From the NCBI GenBank assembly GCA_017990795.1, contig JAGNNG010000021.1:1-10841 (forward strand): a stretch of DNA of 10,841 bases, given 5' to 3'. The DNA is from Deltaproteobacteria bacterium. GTDB lineage: Bacteria > Myxococcota_A > Polyangia > Palsa-1104 > JAEUJZ01. Positions 1 through 6,068 of the stretch are shown piece after piece. How positions within the stretch are numbered: the first letter of the stretch is position 1; every line of letters starts with the position of its first letter. The notes below the pieces were generated by a model. It did not search any database and had not been told where the DNA came from. It saw only the letters and a list, made by a program, of their open reading frames with translations. Both the position numbers and the translations under genes were made by a program.

Positions 1-142
1 TTTTGACCTTGGGAATTTTGCTGCCAGATCCGCGCAGCCCTGCCTGCGGGCTTGCCATTCGCAGCGTGGGCGTGATACGGACTTAAGGCTTTTGGGCTTT
101 TGACATCACACGCTCTGTAGCAACACGCTCGTGCCTTGGACC

Positions 143-176
143 TTGGGAAGTAGGCCTGCCTGCTGAGGCTTTCCAA
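143..176 (+). promoter_or_regulatory. Possible stem-loop in the rpsB leader
   Basis: TTGGGAAG (143-150) can pair with CTTTCCAA (169-176). The stem is 8 bp with one G-U pair, and an inner CCT/AGG pairing (155-157 with 166-168) is possible. It lies about 90 bases before the S2 start codon. In E. coli the rpsB-tsf leader is structured and is the site of autoregulation by S2, so a similar role is conceivable, but nothing here shows S2 binding. The 1-263 leader otherwise holds a TTGACA hexamer at 100-105 with no convincing -10 box. Confidence 0.3.
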
Positions 177-263
177 CCAAACCAGGTAGCGTGTGGGCAG
201 CCGCAGCAAGTGCTCGGCCGGTCGGACAGAGCGGAGGCCTAACGAAATCGCAAGGAGAGAACC

Positions 264-1265
264 ATGGAAGAGACACAAGCAACGCTAGACCCCGCGCAGT
301 CTGCGCAAGGCGCCGCCGAGGCACCTATCACCATGCGACAGCTGCTCGAGGCTGGCGTTCACTTCGGCCACCAGACCAAGCGCTGGAACCCGAAGATGAA
401 GCCCTATATCTTCGGGGCTCGCAACGGCATCCACATCATCGACCTGCAGCACACCGTGCGCCTGTTTAACAAGGCCTACAACTTCATCGTCAACACCATC
501 GCAGCTGGCGGCTCGCTGCTGTTCGTGGGCACCAAGAAGCAAGCCCAGGAAGTCATTCAGCAAGAGTGTCTGCGCTCGGGTCAGTTTCACGTCACCCACC
601 GCTGGCTGGGCGGCACCCTGACCAACTTCCGCACCGTCAAGGGCTCGATTGAGCGCCTGCGCAACCTCGAGAAGATGGCCGAAGACGGCACCTTCGAGCG
701 GCTGGGCAAAAAAGAAGTGCTCATGCTGATGCGCGAGCGCGACAAACTAGAGAAGGCGCTCGGTGGTATCAAGGCCATGAACGAGCTGCCCTCGGCGCTG
801 TACGTCATCGACGCGAAGAAAGAGCACATCGCGATCTCGGAAGCCCGCAAGCTGGAGATCCCGGTTATCGCCGTCGCTGATACCAACTGTGACCCGGACG
901 TTCTCGACTACGTCATCCCCGGCAACGACGACGCCATCCGCGCCATCAAGCTGTTCACCGGCAAGATTGCAGATGCGTGCATCGTCGGTGGCCGCCTGGG
1001 TCGCGAGCGCGCCCAGACCCACCGTAACGATCACCGCAATGATCGCAGCAACGACCGTGGCGGCGAGCGTGGTGGTGATCGTCACGAAGACCGTGGCGGT
1101 GAGCGTGCAGCAGCTCCAGCCGGTGATAACGCCGGTCCAAAGGTAGAGGTCGCACGTCGTCGTGGTGGTGGTGGTGGTGCTCGTACTGCTCCGGCAGCGG
1201 TAGCAACCCCAACCTCTGTGACGGTGGCTCGTGGCGCAGCGCCTGCAGCCAGCGACGACGAGTAG
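264..1265 (+). CDS. rpsB: 30S ribosomal protein S2 with long RG-rich C-terminal tail
   Basis: S2 is a small-subunit protein that binds 16S rRNA near the head/body junction and is needed for S1 binding. The match is clear from the N-terminal MRQLLEAGVHFGHQTKRWNP (residues 24-43), FVGTKKQA (87-94), HRWLGGTLTNF (112-122) and DTNCDPD..DYVIPGNDDAIRAI (206-228). The ATG at 264 is preceded by AAGGAGAG (252-259), which fixes the start. The next ATG, at M24, has no such site, so the protein has a 23-residue N-terminal lead before the usual S2 start. At 333 aa it is longer than the usual 230-260. From about residue 244 it continues as a low-complexity tail rich in R, D, G, N and later A and P, including DRGGER twice (264-269, 276-281). 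It is first in the rpsB-tsf-pyrH-frr cluster. Identity is certain; the role of the tail is unknown. Confidence 0.98.
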   Translation: MEETQATLDPAQSAQGAAEAPITMRQLLEAGVHFGHQTKRWNPKMKPYIFGARNGIHIIDLQHTVRLFNKAYNFIVNTIAAGGSLLFVGTKKQAQEVIQQECLRSGQFHVTHRWLGGTLTNFRTVKGSIERLRNLEKMAEDGTFERLGKKEVLMLMRERDKLEKALGGIKAMNELPSALYVIDAKKEHIAISEARKLEIPVIAVADTNCDPDVLDYVIPGNDDAIRAIKLFTGKIADACIVGGRLGRERAQTHRNDHRNDRSNDRGGERGGDRHEDRGGERAAAPAGDNAGPKVEVARRRGGGGGARTAPAAVATPTSVTVARGAAPAASDDE

Positions 1266-1312
1266 TCGATTACGCTAACACTCGCTAACTAGGCATCCCG
1301 CGTCGCTGTAGC

Positions 1313-1329
1313 TGCTGTAGATGACAGCA
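1313..1329 (+). other. Small hairpin in the rpsB-tsf spacer
   Basis: TGCTGT (1313-1318) and ACAGCA (1324-1329) form a perfect 6-bp stem with an AGATG loop, followed by only a short TTT. It sits in the 143-bp rpsB-tsf gap. An attenuator or partial terminator lowering tsf relative to rpsB, or an mRNA-processing site, is possible. The U tract is too short to call an intrinsic terminator. Confidence 0.25.
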
Positions 1330-1408
1330 TTTCCAAGCCGGCGCGGGCTGCTTGACCCTTAATAGCTCAGCTCAAACCTGACTGTTGTTTGTGAAGGAGA
1401 TCCATCCT

Positions 1409-2089
1409 ATGGCCCAGATTACTGCGGCATCGGTGAAGCAGCTTCGCGATACCACGCTGGCCGGTATGGCCGACTGCAAGAAGGCGCTCGAAGAGACCGG
1501 CGGCGACATGGAAAAGGCCGCCGAGTGGCTGCGCAAAAAAGGCATCACCAAGGCAGGCCAGGCGCAGAGCCGCGTCGCCACCGAGGGTGCTGTCAGCTCG
1601 TACATTCACATGGGCGGCAAGATCGGCGTTCTCATCGAGGTCAACTGCCAGACCGACTTCGTGGCACGCACCGATGACTTCAAGGCGTTCTGCAAAGACG
1701 TCGCGATGCACATCGCAGGCCGCGATCCGTTCCCCATGTTCGTCTCCGACGAAGAGATCCCCGCCGAAGTGGTCGAAAAAGAGCGTCGGCTCCAGCTCGA
1801 CAAGGCGCGTGAGACGGGCAAGGGCAAGCCCGAGAACATCATCGCCAAGATCGTCGACGGCCAGATCGTGAAGTGGAAGAAGGACATCTGCTTGCTCGAT
1901 CAAGAGTTCGTCAAGGATCCGCAGAAGGACATCCGCACGCTGATGCTCGAGCTGTCGGCGCGGACCGGTGAGAAAGTCACCATCCGCCGCTTTGTCCGCT
2001 ACGCACTGGGCGAGGGCATGGCCAAGAAGGAGACGGACTTTGCCAAGGAAGTCGCTGCGCAGGTCGAAGCGACCGCCAGCAAGGCGTAG
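1409..2089 (+). CDS. tsf: Elongation factor Ts, short form
   Basis: EF-Ts is the guanine-nucleotide exchange factor that releases GDP from EF-Tu in the cytoplasm. The N-terminal UBA-like module is plain (residues 9-46: VKQLRDTTLAGMADCKKALE, then AAEWLRKKG). It is followed by the EF-Tu-contacting core motif QTDFVAR (81-87) and the conserved LLDQEFVKD (162-170). The ATG at 1409 is chosen because AAGGAGA (1394-1400) lies 8 bases upstream; an in-frame TTG at 1385 would overlap that site. The product is 226 aa against about 283 in E. coli, so part of the core and dimerisation region is reduced, as in other short EF-Ts proteins such as that of Thermus. It lies between rpsB and pyrH, the standard order, and its stop is 5 bases before pyrH. 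Confidence 0.97.
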   Translation: MAQITAASVKQLRDTTLAGMADCKKALEETGGDMEKAAEWLRKKGITKAGQAQSRVATEGAVSSYIHMGGKIGVLIEVNCQTDFVARTDDFKAFCKDVAMHIAGRDPFPMFVSDEEIPAEVVEKERRLQLDKARETGKGKPENIIAKIVDGQIVKWKKDICLLDQEFVKDPQKDIRTLMLELSARTGEKVTIRRFVRYALGEGMAKKETDFAKEVAAQVEATASKA

Positions 2090-2094
2090 CAGTC

Positions 2095-2841
2095 ATGACG
2101 CCCGACAAGCCACAGGAGCAGGCCGACAAGCCCGTCTATCGGCGTGTGCTGCTGAAGCTATCGGGTGAAGCGCTGATGGGGTCGAGTCAGTTTGGGATCG
2201 ACCCCGCCACGCTGCACCGGCTGGCCGAAGAAGTCCGCGAGCTTCACGACTCTGGCGTCGAGGTGGCGCTGGTGATCGGGGGCGGCAATATCTTTCGCGG
2301 CGTCTCTGCGTCGACGCAACACGGCATGGACCGCGCATCGGCTGATTACATGGGCATGATGGCGACGGTGATGAACGCGCTGGCGATGCAGGACTCGATC
2401 GAACGGCTGGGTCTGCCGACGCGCGTGCTATCAGCCATCGAGATGAAAGAGCTGTGCGAGCCCTACATCCGTCGCCGCGCCATCCGTCACCTGGAAAAGC
2501 GCCGGGTCGTCATCTTCGCCGCCGGGACTGGCAATCCGTACTTCACCACCGACACGGCGGCAGCACTGCGCGCGATGGAGATCCACGCCGACGTGCTGAT
2601 GAAGGCGACCAAGGTCGATGGCATCTACGACCGCGATCCAATGAAACACCCCGATGCTGTTCGCTACGAGCGCGTCACCTATCTTGAGGTCCTGCAGCGC
2701 AACCTGCAGGTCATGGACTCGACGGCGATCGCACTGTGTCGCGACAACAAGCTGCCACTGGTGGTGTTCAACCTGCATCAGCCGGGCAACATCCGCCGCG
2801 TCGTTGCGGGTGACTTGAAAATCGGCACTCGCGTTGAGTAA
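2095..2841 (+). CDS. pyrH: Uridylate (UMP) kinase
   Basis: PyrH phosphorylates UMP to UDP with ATP. It is the hexameric bacterial enzyme of the amino-acid-kinase fold, typically activated by GTP and inhibited by UTP. Visible motifs are KLSGEAL (residues 21-27, phosphate binding), IGGGNIFRG (61-69), DYMGMMATVMNALAM (84-98), AGTGNPYFTTDTAA (143-156, UMP site) and KATKVDGIYDRDP (170-182). The length of 248 aa is normal, with about 13 extra residues before the first strand. The ATG lies 5 bases after the tsf stop with AAGG (2081-2084) inside the end of tsf, so tsf and pyrH are probably translationally coupled. A 241-bp gap follows before frr. Confidence 0.98.
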   Translation: MTPDKPQEQADKPVYRRVLLKLSGEALMGSSQFGIDPATLHRLAEEVRELHDSGVEVALVIGGGNIFRGVSASTQHGMDRASADYMGMMATVMNALAMQDSIERLGLPTRVLSAIEMKELCEPYIRRRAIRHLEKRRVVIFAAGTGNPYFTTDTAAALRAMEIHADVLMKATKVDGIYDRDPMKHPDAVRYERVTYLEVLQRNLQVMDSTAIALCRDNKLPLVVFNLHQPGNIRRVVAGDLKIGTRVE

Positions 2842-2857
2842 CAAGCCCAATCAGCGA

Positions 2858-2949
2858 CGGTGTTTTCGCTGCAACGCCGGACCACGACGCTCAAGTCAAA
2901 GCCAAGAGTTACTGCCGATCACAAACAGTCGCTGCGACTAAAAACACCG
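2858..2949 (+). other. Inverted repeat in the pyrH-frr gap
   Basis: CGGTGTTTT (2858-2866) and AAAACACCG (2941-2949) are perfect 9-bp inverted repeats enclosing 74 bases. Inside them, just before the right arm, is a second hairpin: AGTCG (2927-2931), loop CTG, CGACT (2935-2939). Together they could form a branched structure in the pyrH-frr transcript. No U tract follows, so it does not read as a classical terminator. The rest of the 241-bp gap contains no convincing promoter or small gene. Confidence 0.35.
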
Positions 2950-3082
2950 CAGCAGCCAAGGGTCGTACATAGAACTACCTCCCTTTTCACCCACCGCGTC
3001 CACCTAAGTATTCTGTCGAGCGGTGCTGCCTTAAGGTCGCAGCGCTTGACGGAAAATCAGTGGCGAGAGAGGATTTCGGAGC

Positions 3083-3625
3083 ATGGTCAACGAGGTTCTG
3101 AAGAGCCTGGAAGAGGACATCGCCAAGGCGATGGAGTCTTTTAACCGCGAGCTTGGGAAAGTGCGAACCGGGCGAGCCAACACCAGCATGCTCGACAGCG
3201 TGCGCGTTGACTACTACGGCACGGCCACACCGATCAATCAGGTCGCCGCAATCAGCGCCCAAGATCGCCTGCTGGTCGTTAAGCCGTGGGAAAAGCGCAT
3301 CATCCCGGACATCGAGAAAGCCATTCGCGACGCCAACCTTGGGATCAATCCAAGCTCTGACGGCGAGATCATTCGGCTGCCGATTCCCGCGCTGACCCAA
3401 GAGCGCCGCACGCAGCTGACCAAAGTTGTCAAAGGCTGCGCAGAAGACACCCGTGTCGCGGTGCGCCAGTGCCGCAAAGACGCCCGCGAAATGCTCGAAG
3501 CCAGCGACATCCCCGAGGATGACACCGAGCAGGGCTACAAAAAGATTCAGACTGTCATCGACAAGGCCATCGAAAAGATCGACGGCATCTTGGAGAAAAA
3601 GCAGGCTGAGATCATGGAGGTTTAG
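3083..3625 (+). CDS. frr: Ribosome recycling factor
   Basis: RRF works with EF-G to split the post-termination ribosome. The whole 180-aa protein matches the family (about 185 aa): the first helix with RELGKVRTGRAN (residues 22-33), the beta domain with YYGTATPINQVA and LLVVKPWEK, the hinge region, and the second and third helices with VRQCRKDAREML, which carries the conserved basic residues that contact the ribosome. The Cys in QCRKD is a slightly unusual residue. The start ATG has the purine run AGAGAGGA (3066-3073) about 10 bases upstream. The gene ends ATG GAG GTT TAG. The GGAGG within those codons also seems to serve as ribosome-binding site for the kinase gene that follows in the same frame. 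Confidence 0.98.
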   Translation: MVNEVLKSLEEDIAKAMESFNRELGKVRTGRANTSMLDSVRVDYYGTATPINQVAAISAQDRLLVVKPWEKRIIPDIEKAIRDANLGINPSSDGEIIRLPIPALTQERRTQLTKVVKGCAEDTRVAVRQCRKDAREMLEASDIPEDDTEQGYKKIQTVIDKAIEKIDGILEKKQAEIMEV

Positions 3626-3631
3626 CTCCTG
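3616..3631 (+). promoter_or_regulatory. Ribosome-binding site and CTG start of the kinase
   Basis: GGAGG at 3616-3620, inside the last codons of frr, is followed after 8 bases by CTG at 3629-3631. Between the frr TAG (3623-3625) and the ATG at 3698 there is no ATG, GTG or TTG in the kinase frame, yet that stretch encodes conserved kinase sequence. The CTG is therefore the best-placed initiator. The frr stop lies between the Shine-Dalgarno and the CTG, an arrangement typical of termination-reinitiation coupling. This is inferred from sequence only. Confidence 0.6.
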
Positions 3632-5194
3632 GATCAGCTGGACTTTTCCCCTCAGTTCGGCAAGTACGAGCTGCTCGCGCATCTGGCGACCGGCGGTATG
3701 GCTGAGATCTATCTGGCTCGCATGGGCGGGTCAGATGGGTTCTCTAAGCTGGTCGTCGTCAAGCGACTGCTTAGCCAGATGTCAGCCGACCCCGAGTTCG
3801 TCCAGATGTTCTTGGACGAGGCGCGCATCAACGCGCGGCTGTCGCACTCCAACATCGTCCAGGTTTTAGAACTGGGCGAGGTCGATGGCCAGTACTTCAT
3901 CGCCATGGAGTACGTCTCGGGCCTGTCGGTCGCGCAGGTCGGCAAGCTAGCCACCCAGCGCCTGGGCCAAGTGCCCCAGAACGTCGCCTGCGGCATCATC
4001 CTGCAGGCCTGCGGCGGTCTTCACCACGCGCACGAGACCAAGATGGCCGACGGCACCGAGATGGGCATTGTCCATCGCGATGTGTCGCCGCAGAACCTAC
4101 TTTTGACCTACGAAGGCTTCGTCAAGGTCGTGGACTTCGGCATCGCCAAAGCCGAGGGCCGCGCCACCCAGACCCGCGCCGGCATGGTCAAAGGCAAGTT
4201 CGCCTACATGAGTCCCGAGCAGTGTACGGGCGGCCAGATCGATCGTCGCACCGACATCTTCGCGCTCGGCATCATCCTGTTTGAGCTGTGTACCTCGCGC
4301 CGCCTGTTTAAGCGCGGCAGCACTTTTGAGACCTACGAGGCCATCATCAAGTGCGAGGTACCGGACCCCTCGACGGTAAACCCGGCCATATCAAAGCAGG
4401 TCGCTGCAGTCATCCTTAAGTCGCTGGCCGCGAAAAAGGAAGATCGCTATCCCACCGCTGAGGCGATGCAGGAAGCGCTAGAAGTGGCCATGCGGCGCAG
4501 TGGCGTCCGTGGCTCCGCGATGGACCTGTCGCGCTTTATCGAGACCAACTTCCAAGATCAGGTCAAAGAGCAAGAAGACCTGATCCGCCGGATCGAAGCG
4601 GGCGAGCTGTCTGCCCCCGACCACCAGCACGACGCAGAGTCGAGCAAGATCGCGGAAAACTACGCCGCAATCGCCGACGACGAGCTGCTGGAAGAAGAGG
4701 AAGGCGACGGCGCGACGCAGAACGACGAAGGCAACGCCAAGCCCTCTGCGCCGCCACCGACTGCGCCACCAGCTACGCCACCGCCGGTACGCTCGGTTGG
4801 CAACCAGAATGCTCCGCTGGCCAACCAGCCGGTTTCGATGGCGCTGCCGACGCTGGACCCGAAGAAGGCGATTGCCGATATGCTCTCGGGCGCAGCGCCC
4901 AATGTGCTTGGCGACCAGCTGCACGCTATCGCTCGCGCCGCCAATATTCCGCTGCCAGCGGGCCGCACCCCCAGCGGACAGGTACCAGCGCCGGGTGGCC
5001 CCGGTAGCAGTGGCCTTACGCCAGCGCTGAGTCAAGCGCCGCAAAGTGGTCAAAATCCGGTCGCTGCCCGCAGCGGAGCCGTCCCCCCATCGAAGCTGAC
5101 CCAGCTGGTAAACCTACCGCTGCCAGTGCTGATAGCGATCGGGGTTGCTCTGATGGTTACGGCTGCCATCGTGACCGCGCTGATTGTGTTTTAG
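3629..5194 (+). CDS. Serine/threonine protein kinase, C-terminally membrane anchored
   Basis: This is a eukaryotic-like (Hanks-type) kinase of the PknB/Pkn group. Counting from the CTG start (521 aa), FGKYELLAHLATGGMAEIYL (about 11-30) supplies the first strand and glycine loop. VVVKR follows, with ATP-binding Lys45; the helix-C Glu is about 64, HRDVSPQN about 149-156 (catalytic Asp151), DFG about 169-171, and FAYMSPEQ ends the activation segment. All catalytic residues are present. An acidic then Pro/Ala-rich linker (roughly 310-490) leads to one hydrophobic helix (about 498-521) at the extreme C-terminus, with no external sensor domain. Starting instead at ATG 3698 would delete the glycine loop and give 498 aa. 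The gene directly follows frr. Kinase substrates cannot be told from sequence; adjacency to translation genes is suggestive only. Confidence 0.93.
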   Translation: MDQLDFSPQFGKYELLAHLATGGMAEIYLARMGGSDGFSKLVVVKRLLSQMSADPEFVQMFLDEARINARLSHSNIVQVLELGEVDGQYFIAMEYVSGLSVAQVGKLATQRLGQVPQNVACGIILQACGGLHHAHETKMADGTEMGIVHRDVSPQNLLLTYEGFVKVVDFGIAKAEGRATQTRAGMVKGKFAYMSPEQCTGGQIDRRTDIFALGIILFELCTSRRLFKRGSTFETYEAIIKCEVPDPSTVNPAISKQVAAVILKSLAAKKEDRYPTAEAMQEALEVAMRRSGVRGSAMDLSRFIETNFQDQVKEQEDLIRRIEAGELSAPDHQHDAESSKIAENYAAIADDELLEEEEGDGATQNDEGNAKPSAPPPTAPPATPPPVRSVGNQNAPLANQPVSMALPTLDPKKAIADMLSGAAPNVLGDQLHAIARAANIPLPAGRTPSGQVPAPGGPGSSGLTPALSQAPQSGQNPVAARSGAVPPSKLTQLVNLPLPVLIAIGVALMVTAAIVTALIVF

Positions 5195-5254
5195 GCCGCC
5201 GTCCTAGGCACCGCCGCGACTACTGTCGTCGCATAGAAGTTACTGGGGACCCAA

Positions 5255-5527
5255 ATGAGCCTGTTTAAGTCCAGCCGCTCCATTTTTGGCACCTTGTTGG
5301 CCGTCGCAGCATCGGGGGTCGCCGTCACTGCCGCACTGTGGCTGGCCAAGCGCCTGACCGAAACCTCAGGACCGCAACTGCTGGACTTTCTGCGCCGACA
5401 CCTGGACGCGCAGCTACCAGGTACCGAGGAAGCGCTTGAGACCCTGCTGCAGCGGGAGCAGAGTGCGCGCGAGCCTCACTGGACGCCGCGTCCCGATCCA
5501 AGCAGTCACCTGTACGGCCCCAACTAG
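5255..5527 (+). CDS. Small single-span membrane protein, unknown function
   Basis: I do not recognise this 90-aa protein. It has a short basic N-terminus (MSLFKSSRS), one hydrophobic segment (about residues 10-31, ending before AKR), then a charged, probably helical stretch (about 40-72) and a Pro-rich C-terminus ending SSHLYGPN. The positive charges lie on both sides of the helix, so orientation is unclear. The ATG has GGGGA (5245-5249) 5 bases upstream, which supports translation. It lies 60 bp after the kinase in the same direction, so it may be co-transcribed and could be a partner of the tail-anchored kinase, but that is a guess. Confidence 0.7.
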   Translation: MSLFKSSRSIFGTLLAVAASGVAVTAALWLAKRLTETSGPQLLDFLRRHLDAQLPGTEEALETLLQREQSAREPHWTPRPDPSSHLYGPN

Positions 5528-5535
5528 TCCCCCGC

Positions 5536-5582
5536 GCGGCGGTTTGGCGACGGCGCTATGACGAGAAAGTGCACACCGCCGC
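5536..5582 (+). other. Inverted repeat upstream of the DUF971 gene
   Basis: GCGGCGGT (5536-5543) and ACCGCCGC (5575-5582) are perfect 8-bp inverted repeats around 31 bases in the 115-bp gap between the small membrane protein and the DUF971 gene. Possible roles are a transcription barrier or an operator. In GC-rich DNA such a match can arise by chance. No T tract follows and no good promoter is visible in the gap. Confidence 0.2.
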
Positions 5583-5642
5583 CACAGCACAGGGCCAAGT
5601 TGCAGCTTGCGTGCTCGACGAGGCGCGTGCAAAGTTACCGCC

Positions 5643-6014
5643 ATGTCGCTGCCGCTAGAGATCATCGGCCTCAATCGTCCTGAGATCACCTTCATCTGGG
5701 AGGACGAGCACGAGACCGTCTACCCCGCTCGCGAGTTGCGCCTCCGCTGCCGCTGCGCCCACTGCGTCGAGGAGATGAGCGGTCGCCCCCTGCTGGACGC
5801 CAGCAAGGTGCCCCAGGACATCGTCGCGAACCGCATCTCGGTCGTCGGTGCTTATGCCATCAACATCAAGTGGTCAGACGGCCACGAGACTGGCATCTAC
5901 CACTTCCGCCGACTTCGTGATGAGTGCCCGTGCAAGCGCTGCGACCTCATGCGCGCCGCCGCCGCCGCCAATCCGAGCCCCAGCCGCACCGACAAGAGCC
6001 GAGGCCGCAGCTAA
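5643..6014 (+). CDS. DUF971 (GBBH-like N-terminal domain) protein with two CxCxxC motifs
   Basis: This 123-aa protein matches the DUF971 family, which also forms the N-terminal domain of gamma-butyrobetaine hydroxylase and is found fused to or near Mrp/ApbC Fe-S carriers. Diagnostic stretches are ELRLRCRCAHCVEE (31-44) and YAINIKWSDGHETGIYHF (71-88). In the hydroxylase this domain binds zinc through a CxCxxC and a His; the equivalents here are C36, C38, C41 and H81. A second CxCxxC (C95, C97, C100, in ECPCKRC) follows, which I do not associate with the core domain. The tail from 101 is Ala/Ser/Arg-rich. ATG 5643 is preferred over the in-frame TTG at 5607 because homology begins right after it; no strong ribosome-binding site is visible. 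The function of stand-alone members is unsettled, with metal or Fe-S metabolism often suggested. Confidence 0.88.
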   Translation: MSLPLEIIGLNRPEITFIWEDEHETVYPARELRLRCRCAHCVEEMSGRPLLDASKVPQDIVANRISVVGAYAINIKWSDGHETGIYHFRRLRDECPCKRCDLMRAAAAANPSPSRTDKSRGRS

Positions 6015-6068
6015 CATGGCCACGCCGATGTTTTCCCGTCTTTGCGCCATTTCCCAGCAGGCGGGCGC

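Noticed and set aside
100..128. TTGACA at 100-105 as an rpsB promoter
   Set aside because: A perfect -35 hexamer, but nothing resembling a -10 box at 15-19 bp spacing (bases 121-130 read CAACACGCTC). Not strong enough to list as a promoter.
747..1085. Open frame on the minus strand across the end of rpsB
   Set aside because: It lies antisense to clear S2 sequence and its hydrophobic/valine-rich product is a by-product of the R/N/D-rich coding strand.
2860..3144. Plus-strand 94-codon frame in the pyrH-frr gap
   Set aside because: It starts at GTG without a ribosome-binding site, overlaps frr in another frame, and its product has no recognisable or balanced composition.
3083..5194. A single natural RRF-kinase fusion gene
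   Set aside because: The TAG between them is clear, TAG is the usual stop in this window, and RRF ends at its normal length. Separate genes with coupled translation explain the data better, though readthrough is kept as an alternative in the findings.
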